The notes beneath the pieces were generated by a model, which worked only from the letters and a program-made list of their open reading frames with translations, did not search any database and was not told the origin of the DNA. Of a stretch of DNA of 64,000 bases, positions 15,199 to 25,273 are shown one piece after another; the stretch's first letter is position 1, and each line of letters begins with the position of its first letter. Where the stretch lies: the NCBI RefSeq assembly GCF_010015475.1, contig NZ_SSNI01000001.1, positions 1 to 64,000 of the forward strand, in the 5' to 3' direction. Source of the stretch: Pontibacter pamirensis. GTDB lineage: Bacteria > Bacteroidota > Bacteroidia > Cytophagales > Hymenobacteraceae. The translations under genes were made by a program, and so were the position numbers.

Positions 15199-16422
15199 TT
15201 AGTAGGTGGCAAAGGCAATGCCAAAGCCGATCACAGTCAGCACGAGCCCCACCATAAAAACAGTGTAGGAGATGCGCAGGATTCGATACTTTCTGCTCAG
15301 CACGTCGCCGAGGAAATAAATGTCGGTAATCATGTTGTTATAAAGGGACTTCTTGTCGCGCATAATATCGTGCATGCCGTCCTGGAAACCTTCGAGGGGT
15401 AATTTGCTGAAGTTTCCGAAGAAGAGTAAGCTGACGTTGCGTGTGTTCACCTTCTTCTTTCTTCTTTTAATATTAAAGCTGGTTACCTCGGGCTGCGCTG
15501 AGATAATGGCAAAAACCAAAGACCCCAGGGTGGTGAGCAGCAGCAGGCTTATAGGTATGATGATGGTGCGGTGCTTGGCAAACTCTGTCCCTATGATAGC
15601 AGACTGGGCGCTGACGTACGTAATGACAATAGAAAGGATAATGGCGTTAAGGCTGATCATCATGTTGGCTTTGTTATCGGCCATGGCGCTGAGGTCGAGA
15701 TGCGTGCGATAGGTGCTCCGGAACATGGTCTCGATGCCCCGCTTGGGCTGTGCCAGCGTATCGCGCTGCTTCTTGTCATTTTTCTTCTTTTTCTTGTCTT
15801 CCTGGTTTAGGTGCTCACGCTGCTCCTGTATATTCAGGCCGAGCTGCGCTGCAAACATATGCTGGGCCTCATTAGTGTGCAGGCTGGTCGAGAGCAGGAA
15901 ATCCATCTGAAACTGTGCCCACTCCCTGTCAGAGAAAAATTTGTCCAGGAAAATCTCCCACTCCACGCGCAGCAGCTCGGCCGTGGCTGCGAAGGTAGGT
16001 TTTCCTATGTTCGATAAGTCGGCATCTACTAACAGCTCCTGCAACAGGCCCTGCGGCTGCACGTCGTGTTTGGTGGCCATTATCATGCTTTCAATCCGCT
16101 TAATGCGATCTTCCGGGTAGTCGTGCTCTGTCAGCCACTCCCTCGCGAAACGGACGCTCTCCTCTTCATGGCCCTGGTACTCCTCCACATAGCCTGTGTC
16201 ATGAAACCAGGCCGCCAATGTCAGGTCCTGCATGTCCGCAGTGTCTATGTTGCTTCTTTGCCCGAGGTCCTGTGCCACAGATACCACTTCGAGGGTATGC
16301 CGGTAGTTGTGGTATACCAGTTTCTTCGAAAGTCTTTCTTTGAATAAGTTAAAAACAAACTCGTTGGCTTGCTTAATGAGTTTAGGTTCTTCCATAAAAG
16401 TTTTTGCTTCTGTATTGGGCAT
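15199..16422 (-). CDS. HD domain fused to a Pycsar effector-like (PycTM, DUF5706) membrane domain
   Basis: The 407-residue protein (from ATG 16422; ATG 16395 and a longer frame to 16509 are alternatives) has an HD phosphohydrolase domain: HNYRHT (His42), WFHDTGY (His74-Asp75) and DADLSNIG (Asp133/135). A Lys-rich linker (KKKKKNDKK, about 213-221) leads to a membrane domain beginning MFRSTYRTHLDLSAMADNK, the signature of the PycTM/DUF5706 group, with two spans about 265-310 and one at the C-terminus. In Pycsar defence, PycTM effectors respond to cCMP or cUMP and damage the membrane. No nucleotide cyclase gene is nearby, so signalling partner and role, defence or regulation, are open. Confidence 0.8.
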   Translation of the reverse strand: MPNTEAKTFMEEPKLIKQANEFVFNLFKERLSKKLVYHNYRHTLEVVSVAQDLGQRSNIDTADMQDLTLAAWFHDTGYVEEYQGHEEESVRFAREWLTEHDYPEDRIKRIESMIMATKHDVQPQGLLQELLVDADLSNIGKPTFAATAELLRVEWEIFLDKFFSDREWAQFQMDFLLSTSLHTNEAQHMFAAQLGLNIQEQREHLNQEDKKKKKNDKKQRDTLAQPKRGIETMFRSTYRTHLDLSAMADNKANMMISLNAIILSIVITYVSAQSAIIGTEFAKHRTIIIPISLLLLTTLGSLVFAIISAQPEVTSFNIKRRKKKVNTRNVSLLFFGNFSKLPLEGFQDGMHDIMRDKKSLYNNMITDIYFLGDVLSRKYRILRISYTVFMVGLVLTVIGFGIAFATY

Positions 16423-16509
16423 TATGGTTGCGGAAGGCAAGTTACTAAGCCCAACGGCTTTTATGAGCGTGTTCTGATTTTGTTCTGAAAGCGCGCACTT
16501 GCAAATCAA

Positions 16510-16916
16510 GGAACATTATCAAACCAGGCCCCCTAGGAGCATGCTGCATATTCAAACGCACAATTGTTTGCGGTTACGGTAAAAAAGCGCTTTTGGTTAG
16601 TTAACGGGCATTTAATACAGGAGTTAGCGGGAGGTCGGGAGCAACAACCAAAAACAGCCTCTTTCGTTTATAAATGTCAGTCCTGCTGCCCCAATGGTAC
16701 CCCATTTACAGACGGATGAGGCCAGGGACCCGCAGCTATAGAACCTACTATGCCGTACCCAACCTCCTCCTTTATACAGCGCCTGCTAACCGTGTGGTGC
16801 ACGGATTTTAGGATAAAAGGCTATATTGTCTCCAGCGCTGTGGCAACAGTTCCACCAGGCGTAAAGGCTACAGGCGATTTGCCTTACCTGCAGGGCGTGT
16901 TATATCTCAGTAACCT
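16510..16916. other. intergenic region between divergent genes
   Basis: No convincing gene is present between the HD/PycTM gene (minus) and the large phosphoesterase gene (plus). It should hold both promoters. An AAAAAGCGCTTTT palindrome lies near 16580. No clear TAnnTTTG box was identified. Confidence 0.5.
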
Positions 16917-19900
16917 ATGATCCAAAATCTACTAAAGTGGCAGGGACCACGGTTCCGCCTTTTTTGGCAGGTCGTATTAGGCCTTACCCTTTCTGCCTGT
17001 GTTTCCAACAAAGCATACTATAGCCGCGATGCACTGGATTGGGAGCAGTCTGTTCCAGATCCGGAAAATAAGTTGCTGTACACGGTTTTTCTGATTGGCG
17101 ATGTGGGTGCCCCTGACCTGGAAGGAGAGCCTTCACTGCTGTTAATGCGAAAGCAGATGGAGGAGGCTGGTGCCCAAAGTGCCACCATCTTTCTAGGGGA
17201 CAACGTGTACCACAACGGACTGCCGGAGCCCGGTGCCTACGACCGCGAATTGTCCGAGGCCCGCCTGAACGCACAACTGGACATCCTGAAAGGATATGCC
17301 GGGGAAAAGTACATGATTCCGGGTAACCATGACTGGAACCACAGTGGCCGCGGGGGCATTGAGTACATCCTGCGGGAGCAGCGCTATGTGAACGAGTACC
17401 TCACAGACGAAAACATTGTGGTGGGTGGCGATTTCTTTGTGCCCGGCAACGGTTGCCCCGGTCCCTATGAAGTAAAGCTAAGCGACGACCTGGTGTTGAT
17501 TGCCATAGACTCAGAGTGGTGGCTGCACCCTTTCGACAGGCCGTATGGCGACAACACGCATTGCGGTGCTGCCACCGAGGTGGACTTCCTGGTGCAACTT
17601 GAAGACATTATAGAAAAGAACAGCGGCAGCGACATTTTAGTAGTGGGCCACCACCCCCTGATGAGCAGGGGAGCGCACGGCGGGTTCTTCTCGTTGAAGG
17701 ACCACATCTTCCCGCTGACCATGCTGCGCAACTGGATGTACCTTCCATTGCCTGTCATTGGCTCTATTTACCCCTTTGCCAGAAAGTACGGCGGCATTCT
17801 GCAGGACATACCGCACCCCCGTTACCAGGCTTATATCAAAGGCCTGCTGGATATTTTCGACAAATACGATAACATTACTTACGCTGCCGGCCACGAGCAC
17901 GCCCTTGAGTACTTCAAGCACAACGAGGTGCCTCTTATTGTGAGCGGGTCCGGCTGCAAAGTGCAGTATATAAAGCCTGGAGGCAATGTAACGTATGTGG
18001 AAAAAGTGAAAGGTTTTGCCAAAACCCTGTACTATGAGAACGGAGAAGTATGGGTAGAATACTGGGCGCCGGACGGTGACGGTGCCACGGGCCATGTCAC
18101 CTATCGTGCACCCCTTTATGCCAAGCAGTCCCGGAAAGAAGCACCTCTCGTAGAAGATGTCACCAACTATGCCGACAGTACCATAACAGTGGCTGCCAAC
18201 AGGCAGTACACCGCCTCCGGGCTGCGCAAGACCCTGCTGGGCGAGCACTACCGCAAAGAATGGGCCGCCCCGGTAGAAGTGCCCCTGCTGGATATGAAGA
18301 ACCAGTTCGGCGGCCTGACGCCTTACCAGAAAGGCGGAGGCAAGCAGACTGCCTCGCTGAAGGTCCGCAACCCTGATGCCAAAGAGTACACGCTACGCAC
18401 TATCGACAAGAACCCAACGAAGGCGCTGCCGGAATACCTCCAGGAGACAGCGGCGCGCAGCTTACTCCAAGACCAGATATCAGCGCAGCATCCTTATGGG
18501 GCACTGGCTGTGGCACCGCTATCCAATGCCGCAGGCGTGTACCATACAAACCCGGAACTGGTGTACATCCCCAATACGCCATACCTGCGCCAGTACATTG
18601 ATGAATTCGGGAATACGCTGGCTTTGCTGGAAGAAGATGCCGATGAAAACCATGAGGAAACGGCAAGCCTGGGCTACGCCGAAAACCTGGTAGGCACAGA
18701 GAAAGTGCTGGACGAACTGGAAGACGACAACGATAATGAGGTAGACCAGCAGGAATACGTCCGTGCCCGCCTGCTCGACATGCTTATCGGCGACTGGGAC
18801 CGGCACGAAGGACAGTGGCGCTGGGTGGAAGAAGAGAAGCCCGACAAAGGCAACTTGTATACCCCAGTGCCGGAAGACCGTGACATGGCTTTTTTTAAGG
18901 CCGATGGCTTCCTGCCCTGGCTGGCTACGCGCCAGTGGGGTATCCGCAACGTGCAGAACTTCGGCTACGACTATACCGATATCGTAGGCCTTAACCTGAG
19001 CGCACTCACCCTCGACCGTACCTTTACCTCCCGACCTAGCCGGCAGGATTGGATCCGGCTGGCACAGGACATTAAAGCCAGCGTAACAGACGAGGTAATA
19101 GAAGAAGCAGTGAACCAGTGGCCCGATACCATCCGGGCGCTCTCCGGCCCTGAGGTGGTGGCTAAACTGAAGTCCCGGCGAGACAAACTGCCACAGGCAG
19201 CCGAGGCATACTATGACTTTCTGGTGCAGTATGTAGATATATCAGGCAGCGACAAGCATGAGCGCTTCGTGGTAAACCGCCTGAACGATGAGCAGGTGGA
19301 AGTAACAGGGTATAAAATATCGAAGGAGGGCGAAGTGCTGGAGCAAATTTATAACCGCACTTTCTTCACAAACGAAACAAAAGAGATACGCATCTACGGC
19401 AGAGACGGGGAGGATGAGTTTGAGGTGATAGGCGATGTTGATAAAAGTATTCTGGTGCGTATTATTGGGGGAGGCGACGAAGACGAAATTGTGGATAGGT
19501 CCAGTGTGCGCGGCCTCCGGAAGCATACGGTTGTTTATGATGCCGAGGCAGGGAATGAGTTTGTGTTTAGCGAGGAGACCAAAGACAAAACAGAGGAGGA
19601 CCCTGATGCCGTTACCCGCTACGACCGCGATAACTTTAAGCTGCCGTACCTCGGACCAAGGCTGTCTGTAGCGTATAACGTAGACGATGGGCTTTTCCTG
19701 GGCCCTGGCTTGCTGTGGCGCACGCAAAAGTTCCGGAAATCCCCCTATGCCGCAGAGCATCTGCTAGAGGCTAACTACGCCTTCCAAACCAGGTCCTTCA
19801 ACATACGCTATACCGGTGATGTACGGCTGGTGCTGGGGAATTGGAGCCTAGCGCTGAACGGCTCCCTGCAGGGACCGCAGTACCAGCGGAACTTTTATGG

Positions 19901-20741
19901 CTTCGGTAATGAGACAGAGCAGGAGTCTGACCTGGACGACAGTTATTATCGTGTCCGTTTTAAACGGCTGGCTTTGAATGCATCCCTTTACAAAGACCTC
20001 ACTGCTTTCCTGAAAGCAGGTATAGGTCCTACGTATGATCGCTTTCAGGTGGTGACCCCGGACAACGGGGAGAACTTTCTGCTGAGCGAAGCGCGTGCAG
20101 GCAGGCTTGAATCCGGCACATACGATCCGGAGGGAGGAAATTTTAATGTGCAGCATTATGCCGGAGCCACAGCGTTCCTTAACCTGGACGTTATAGGGGC
20201 GGGCAGCAGTACAGATGCGAACCCGCGCATCGGCATGCGCTTCTATAACCGCATCAGTTACCTGCACGAACTCAACGGAGAACGACTGAACTTTACCAAT
20301 GTAAGCTCTGAGTTCAGGTTCTACATCAGCCCTAACTTTCCGCTACAGCTTACATGGGCAGGAAGAGTAGGAGGGGCGCACAACTTCGGCGATTTCCGGT
20401 TTTACCAGGCGAATACGTTGGGAGGGACTTCTAACCTGCGCGGTTACCGCCGCACGCGCTTCGCTGGCCGCAGCAGCCTGTATGCCAATGCCGAGGCACG
20501 CATACAGCTATTTGACTTTAACCTGTACCTGACTCCCGGCAAACTGGGCATGTTAGGTTTGTTTGATGCTGGCCGGGTCTATTATGATGGCGGTAGCAGA
20601 GGTTCGTTTTTCCGTAGCATGCATACGGGGTATGGTGGTGGCCTTTGGGTTGATTTTCTTAACCGTACTGTACTTACGTTCTCGTATGCGGTAGGGGAAG
20701 ACGATAAACTCTTTATGCTGAACTACGGCTTCTTTTTTTAA
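16917..20741 (+). CDS. lipoprotein metallophosphoesterase fused to a BamA/TamA-like outer membrane barrel
   Basis: The 1274-residue protein starts with a lipoprotein-type signal (Cys28 after LTLSA). Residues about 55-400 form a calcineurin-like phosphoesterase with GDVG (Asp62), GDNVYHNG (94-101), GNHDW (about 137), GHHP (about 244) and GHEH (about 328). A central region of about 550 residues contains LIGDWDRHEGQW (about 623) and EDRDMAFF (about 653), reminiscent of the catalytic loop and metal-binding Asp of HipA/CotH/Fam20-type kinases. Residues about 960-1274 form a surface-antigen (BamA/TamA) barrel with GGTSNLRGYRR and a C-terminal aromatic residue. It is probably an outer-membrane enzyme. 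The barrel plus a lipidation Cys is odd and could instead be a signal peptidase I site. Confidence 0.85.
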   Translation: MIQNLLKWQGPRFRLFWQVVLGLTLSACVSNKAYYSRDALDWEQSVPDPENKLLYTVFLIGDVGAPDLEGEPSLLLMRKQMEEAGAQSATIFLGDNVYHNGLPEPGAYDRELSEARLNAQLDILKGYAGEKYMIPGNHDWNHSGRGGIEYILREQRYVNEYLTDENIVVGGDFFVPGNGCPGPYEVKLSDDLVLIAIDSEWWLHPFDRPYGDNTHCGAATEVDFLVQLEDIIEKNSGSDILVVGHHPLMSRGAHGGFFSLKDHIFPLTMLRNWMYLPLPVIGSIYPFARKYGGILQDIPHPRYQAYIKGLLDIFDKYDNITYAAGHEHALEYFKHNEVPLIVSGSGCKVQYIKPGGNVTYVEKVKGFAKTLYYENGEVWVEYWAPDGDGATGHVTYRAPLYAKQSRKEAPLVEDVTNYADSTITVAANRQYTASGLRKTLLGEHYRKEWAAPVEVPLLDMKNQFGGLTPYQKGGGKQTASLKVRNPDAKEYTLRTIDKNPTKALPEYLQETAARSLLQDQISAQHPYGALAVAPLSNAAGVYHTNPELVYIPNTPYLRQYIDEFGNTLALLEEDADENHEETASLGYAENLVGTEKVLDELEDDNDNEVDQQEYVRARLLDMLIGDWDRHEGQWRWVEEEKPDKGNLYTPVPEDRDMAFFKADGFLPWLATRQWGIRNVQNFGYDYTDIVGLNLSALTLDRTFTSRPSRQDWIRLAQDIKASVTDEVIEEAVNQWPDTIRALSGPEVVAKLKSRRDKLPQAAEAYYDFLVQYVDISGSDKHERFVVNRLNDEQVEVTGYKISKEGEVLEQIYNRTFFTNETKEIRIYGRDGEDEFEVIGDVDKSILVRIIGGGDEDEIVDRSSVRGLRKHTVVYDAEAGNEFVFSEETKDKTEEDPDAVTRYDRDNFKLPYLGPRLSVAYNVDDGLFLGPGLLWRTQKFRKSPYAAEHLLEANYAFQTRSFNIRYTGDVRLVLGNWSLALNGSLQGPQYQRNFYGFGNETEQESDLDDSYYRVRFKRLALNASLYKDLTAFLKAGIGPTYDRFQVVTPDNGENFLLSEARAGRLESGTYDPEGGNFNVQHYAGATAFLNLDVIGAGSSTDANPRIGMRFYNRISYLHELNGERLNFTNVSSEFRFYISPNFPLQLTWAGRVGGAHNFGDFRFYQANTLGGTSNLRGYRRTRFAGRSSLYANAEARIQLFDFNLYLTPGKLGMLGLFDAGRVYYDGGSRGSFFRSMHTGYGGGLWVDFLNRTVLTFSYAVGEDDKLFMLNYGFFF

Positions 20742-20840
20742 CAGAAAAGAGGAAAAGGAGTATAAGGGAAAAACAATTGATGAGTACGGCCTTTCTACTG
20801 TTACTTTACAACGCGCTGAACACAGCTCAAAAAATAAACG

Positions 20841-21875
20841 ATGATAAAAACTAATTTACTTCTGTGTGTGATGGCTTTCCTGTGTTCCTGGCAACAGGCG
20901 CAGGCGCAACGAACCGAGAAAGCGGAAGGCTTAGGAGATATTATTGAATATGCCTCGCCCGGTGTGAGGAACATGGGTAAGCCCCGTGGAATCGTGATCG
21001 GTTATGAGCGCCTGCCGCAGTTTGATATAGAGTCCACCTCTACTGACCCTACTGTTGGCAACGGCAGCAACCGCGTCAGGCGGAATAACCTGTTCGATGT
21101 CAGGGCGCTGGCCCCTATCCTGAACAGGCCGCAGACAAAACTGATATTGGGCTTTGGGTACAACTTCGAAGAGTATAACTTCTCTAACCTTCCGGCGAAC
21201 TACAGCCTTTATCAGAATCTGGAAGATAAAAATTTGAAGAGCATTGGTCTGCAGCTGGCTTACCTGCACTCTCTTGATGACCGCCGCTTTTACCTTATCC
21301 GCGTGAAGGGGGAGCTAAACGGAGACTATACAAACGATAATATTAGCATCATCGATTACCTTAAAACAACGGTAGACGTAGCGTACGGCTGGAAGTTAAA
21401 CCCTGACCTTTCCTGGGGTGTTGGCGCGCAGCTTGGGTATACGTTTGGCCGCAGGCGCGTATTACCAGGTGTGCTTTATAACCGCACCTTTAACGATAAG
21501 TGGGGCATAGAATCTATCTTTCCAGCTAATCTGCGCCTGCGGCACAATGCAAATGAAAAAACACTCCTGTATGTGGGATACAGGCTGGAAGGCGCCAGTT
21601 ATAACCTGTACTTAAACGAACCGCCGCTTTCCCCGTTTGGCCAGGTGGAGTTGCGGCGCACGGATATAAAAGCGCTGGTGCGCATGGAGCGCGAGATATA
21701 CGATTTTCTGTGGTTTTCTGTGGAAGCAGGTTTCCGGCAGTATTACCGGAACAGGATTTTTGATGAAATCGGTTCTACAAATGAACTCATAGATAATGAC
21801 TTAGCAGGAACGGGCTATATTGGGGTAGAACTTTATGCAGTGCCTCCACGAAAATGGGTAGAAAAGAGGCCGTAA
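20841..21875 (+). CDS. DUF6268-like outer membrane protein
   Basis: The 344-residue protein has a Sec signal peptide (cleavage about residue 22, QAQA/QR) and alternating amphipathic strands with many Tyr and Arg, typical of an outer-membrane beta-barrel. The pattern resembles DUF6268 proteins, whose function is unknown. It lies 99 bases after the phosphoesterase-barrel gene and may be transcribed with it. The final residues are not aromatic (EKRP), so the barrel-insertion signal is weak. A bidirectional terminator follows. Confidence 0.65.
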   Translation: MIKTNLLLCVMAFLCSWQQAQAQRTEKAEGLGDIIEYASPGVRNMGKPRGIVIGYERLPQFDIESTSTDPTVGNGSNRVRRNNLFDVRALAPILNRPQTKLILGFGYNFEEYNFSNLPANYSLYQNLEDKNLKSIGLQLAYLHSLDDRRFYLIRVKGELNGDYTNDNISIIDYLKTTVDVAYGWKLNPDLSWGVGAQLGYTFGRRRVLPGVLYNRTFNDKWGIESIFPANLRLRHNANEKTLLYVGYRLEGASYNLYLNEPPLSPFGQVELRRTDIKALVRMEREIYDFLWFSVEAGFRQYYRNRIFDEIGSTNELIDNDLAGTGYIGVELYAVPPRKWVEKRP

Positions 21876-21898
21876 CAACTAACAATCCTGTTAAGGTT

Positions 21899-21953
21899 AC
21901 TATACAAAAAGAGGGAGAAGCTCCGGACAAGCTTCTCCCTCTTTTTGTATAGT
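21899..21953. terminator. bidirectional intrinsic terminator
   Basis: A 23-bp perfect stem (ACTATACAAAAAGAGGGAG... with its complement at 21931-21953) encloses a nine-base loop. A-run and T-run flank it, so it can stop transcription from both the outer-membrane gene on the left and ppk1 on the right. Confidence 0.9.
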
Positions 21954-21962
21954 CAGGCTTCT

Positions 21963-24068
21963 TTATTTATCCTGTTCCCGAACCGGGTTCATCCCCTCCG
22001 GTATCAGATCACGGAGGTAGTCATAGGTGGCATACTGCGAACGCATGTTTGTCTGGTCGCCTTCCTGTAAATAGCTGTTGTCTACGGTTCTGGCTTTGGT
22101 GTCGTCGGCTAACTGCAGGTCAATGATGTCACGCACCTGCTTTACAAGGTGCGGTTGCAGCAACGGGAAAGCCACTTCCACCCGGCGGTTCAGGTTGCGG
22201 GTCATCCAGTCGGCAGAAGCGACATAATATTCTGCATCGCCGTTGTTATGGAAAATGTATACCCTCGCATGCTCCAGGTAGCGGTCTACAATGCTGCGCA
22301 CCTGTATGTTTTCACTTATGCCTTCCACCCCTGGCACCAGGCAGCAGATGCCGCGCACAAGTAAATCGACTTTTACGCCGGCCTGGCTGGCAGCATACAG
22401 CTTCTTTATCATGCGCTCATCCTGCAGGGCGTTCATCTTCAGGATCAGGCGGGCAGGAAAACCTTTTTTAGCATACTTTATCTCCCGGTCTATCAGCTTT
22501 ACAAAACGCTCTCGCATGTTGAGCGGTGCCATGAGCAGGTGATCGAACTTTTTGTCCGGGTGCCGGTCTATAAAAAAGTTGAATACCTGCTCTACATCTT
22601 TGGTGAGGCGCTTGTCAGAAGTAAACAAAGCATGGTCAGCGTATATGGTAGAGGTGTCTTCGTTGTAGTTGCCTGTGCTCAGGTATGCATAGTTTACCAG
22701 CTTGCCGCCTTCGTTTCTGGTAATAAGGCCGAGCTTGGAATGCACTTTTAGCTCCGGTACACTCACTATCACGTTAGCTCCCGCTTTCTGCAATTTCCCG
22801 GCCCAGAATATATTGGACTCCTCATCAAAGCGCGCCTTCAGTTCTACTACTACCGTTACCAGTTTGCCGTTTTTGGCTGCCTTGGCCAGAGCTTTGGCAA
22901 TGGCAGATTTGTCTGCCACCCGGTATAGGGTAGCGCTCATAGAAGTTACCTTAGGGTCTTCGGCAGCTTCGTTGAACAGGCGCAGCACGTAGTCAAAAGA
23001 CTGGTAAGGATAGTGCACCAGGTAGTCCTGCTTTTGCATGGCGGCCAGCATGCTTGGCTCCTGCTCCAACTGAGGGTGCACCAGCGTAGGCTGTGGTTTA
23101 TACTTCAGGTTGGGCAGGTTAAAGTCCGGGAACTGGAAAAAGTCGCGGAAGTTATGGTACTTGCTGCCTTCCACCAGCTCATCTTCGGTAACGCCGGTAT
23201 GTGCCATCATCATGTCCAGCAAGTCCTGGGGTGTCTCCGGGTCGTAGAGCAGGCGTGCCGGGTAACCGATTTCGCGCTTTTTAAGGCTTTTCCGGATCTT
23301 CGCCATCAAATTACCTGATACTTCCTCTTCAATATCCAGCTCTGCATCCCGTGATACTTTCACCGCATGAGAATCAAACTGCTGATACTTGTCAAAGACT
23401 TCAGGCAGACAGAACCGGATGACATCGTCCACGAACATCACATAGCGTTGCTCGTCTACGGTTGGCAGCTTAACGAAACGGCTGCCGTGTTTTTTGGTCG
23501 GTATCTCGAGCATGGCGTAGCGCTCTGGCTTGAGGCCCTCTTCCTGCGGTTCCCACATCTTTATGCTCAGGTAAACTGTCTGGTCTTTCAGAAAGAGATG
23601 TGTTTCTGTTTCATCCAGTATAATAGGCTGCAGCAATGGCAGCACTTTCTTCGGGAAATAATTTTTCACCCATTCCTGCTGCTCCGGGTTCAGCTCATGC
23701 TCTGTGAGCAGGTGAATATCGTGCGCGCGCAGGTCTGCCAATATTCCTTCACGGAATACCTCCCCAAAATCCTCCTGCTGGCGCTTAACCTCTCTTATCA
23801 CCTGGTCAAAAATTTCAGAGGGATCTGTATTCAGTTTCTTGCGGGTCTTTTCCTTCAGCTTAATGAGGCGCTTGAGCGTAGCTACCCGCACCTTGAAATA
23901 CTCATCTAAATTAGCTGAGAAAATAGCCATAAACTTGATGCGCTCCAGCAGAGGCACATTTTTGTCTTTGGCCTCCTGCAAAACTCTGTAGTTAAACGCA
24001 AGCCAGCTTAGTTCTCTGTTTATCATGGGGTAATCAGGGGTAGCCTGTTCCTCTTTCTCTTTTTTCAT
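21963..24068 (-). CDS. ppk1: polyphosphate kinase 1
   Basis: The 701-residue protein matches PPK1 in length and domain order: N-terminal helical domain (INRELSWLAFNYRVLQEA at residues 17-34), head domain, and two phospholipase D-like catalytic domains. VHSKLGLITR near residue 440 contains the autophosphorylated His, and HNNGDAEYYVASADWMTRNLNRRVEVAFP lies in the second catalytic domain (about 590-618). The enzyme reversibly makes polyphosphate from ATP. It ends next to a terminator. Its upstream neighbour on the same strand is the SixA-like phosphatase gene 173 bases away, a pairing often seen in Bacteroidota. Confidence 0.96.
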   Translation of the reverse strand: MKKEKEEQATPDYPMINRELSWLAFNYRVLQEAKDKNVPLLERIKFMAIFSANLDEYFKVRVATLKRLIKLKEKTRKKLNTDPSEIFDQVIREVKRQQEDFGEVFREGILADLRAHDIHLLTEHELNPEQQEWVKNYFPKKVLPLLQPIILDETETHLFLKDQTVYLSIKMWEPQEEGLKPERYAMLEIPTKKHGSRFVKLPTVDEQRYVMFVDDVIRFCLPEVFDKYQQFDSHAVKVSRDAELDIEEEVSGNLMAKIRKSLKKREIGYPARLLYDPETPQDLLDMMMAHTGVTEDELVEGSKYHNFRDFFQFPDFNLPNLKYKPQPTLVHPQLEQEPSMLAAMQKQDYLVHYPYQSFDYVLRLFNEAAEDPKVTSMSATLYRVADKSAIAKALAKAAKNGKLVTVVVELKARFDEESNIFWAGKLQKAGANVIVSVPELKVHSKLGLITRNEGGKLVNYAYLSTGNYNEDTSTIYADHALFTSDKRLTKDVEQVFNFFIDRHPDKKFDHLLMAPLNMRERFVKLIDREIKYAKKGFPARLILKMNALQDERMIKKLYAASQAGVKVDLLVRGICCLVPGVEGISENIQVRSIVDRYLEHARVYIFHNNGDAEYYVASADWMTRNLNRRVEVAFPLLQPHLVKQVRDIIDLQLADDTKARTVDNSYLQEGDQTNMRSQYATYDYLRDLIPEGMNPVREQDK

Positions 24069-24241
24069 ATAGGTGGTTGTCTTCTCTAAGCTTGTAGTAA
24101 GTAAAGCTACTACGGGTTAATGTACCAGATGGAAGGGAATTAAAGTGTTAGAGCCTGTTTAAGGTTTGTGTTTGAAAGCGAGCTTTATCAGAACCTGAAA
24201 GCACTCATCTTCAGCTCAAAGGATGATGCTAAAACCTGCGC

Positions 24242-24736
24242 TTACTTATAGTTCTTAGGGAAATCGTAGAAGATCATTTGTGCGTTGTCTTTGCTGATAT
24301 CGTACCAGCTTTCGCAGTTAAATTCCAGTGCCACCACACCTGCTGTTGGCAGGCTGGCAACGTGCTCCGGTGTCAGCATGTTCGCAAAGTCGGTAATAGC
24401 CTCGTTATGGCCCACCAGCATGAGGTGTTCTACTTCGGCGGGCGCTTCCTGCACCACCTCCAGCAGGTCCTTCTTGCCGGCACCATACACCCGCTCGTCC
24501 AACACAATATCGTCAGCGTCGTAGCCCATTTCCCTTCCTGCAAGTGTGGCTGTGGTGAGCGCCCTAACGGCAGGGCTGGAGATTATCAGGTCAGGCTGGA
24601 TGCCGCGGGCTGCCAGTTCCTGCCCCATGAGCGGAGCGTCACTGCGGCCGCGCTTGTTCAGGGGGCGGTCGTGGTCGCTGAGTTCTTCAAACTCCCAACT
24701 CGATTTAGCGTGCCTCAGAATATATAATGTTTTCAT
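24242..24736 (-). CDS. sixA: SixA-like phosphohistidine phosphatase (histidine phosphatase family)
   Basis: The 164-residue protein has the RHG-type motif LRHAKSSW (catalytic His9), an Arg-containing NKRGRSDA segment and the second catalytic His in LVGHNEAI (about residue 114). Size and the RHAKSSW form are typical of SixA, which dephosphorylates phosphohistidine proteins. The next gene on the same strand is ppk1. A link to polyphosphate or phosphate signalling is inferred only from the adjacency. Confidence 0.88.
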   Translation of the reverse strand: MKTLYILRHAKSSWEFEELSDHDRPLNKRGRSDAPLMGQELAARGIQPDLIISSPAVRALTTATLAGREMGYDADDIVLDERVYGAGKKDLLEVVQEAPAEVEHLMLVGHNEAITDFANMLTPEHVASLPTAGVVALEFNCESWYDISKDNAQMIFYDFPKNYK

Positions 24737-25273
24737 ATCGATTTCCTTATTTTTTGCCGTTGCAGCGCCAGAAAAGCAACAACTACAGCATTGCTAAGTA
24801 CTGAAACTATACGTAAATGGTTGTACGCCCTGGGGCAGTAGCACAGTCTAAAGCGGTTGTTGTGCAGCGTTGTGGGAATGTAAGTATATTAGGTCCTCTA
24901 TTTTTTTAATGGTCTCGTTATCTTATTTTGCTAACTTGCTAACATTTGTGCCTCTATACTGTCAAAATAATTAAGCAGGACTTGCAACGAATGAAAAACG
25001 TATAGGAAAGAAGCAAGTTGGCCTGTGTTAAAAGTACGCTTTGGCTTGTTGTTTGCTCTTCTGAATTCATGCTGAACGAAGTGTAGTTTGCCTGATGCTC
25101 AGGTGTAGCTATAGCCGGAGAAGAAAGCAAGGGCAGAATAGCTTTGTAAGCGGACCTGAGCTGAGAGCATTCTACCTGTGACGAAAGTCAGGAATAAATT
25201 TGTTCAGGTAATCCTCTGCGATAATAAGAAGAGTAAAGTTCTTTAAGTATAGTTCACCCCAATATAAATACAC
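24737..25273. other. 537-bp intergenic region without a recognised gene
   Basis: The stretch separates divergent genes. It contains T-rich tracts near 24900-24960 and no open frame with protein-like composition. Promoters for sixA (minus) and the MjaI-like gene (plus) should lie here. No repeat shared with another part of the window was found. Confidence 0.5.

Noticed and set aside
15199..16422. A complete Pycsar defence system
   Set aside because: No nucleotide cyclase gene is adjacent; only an effector-like domain is seen.
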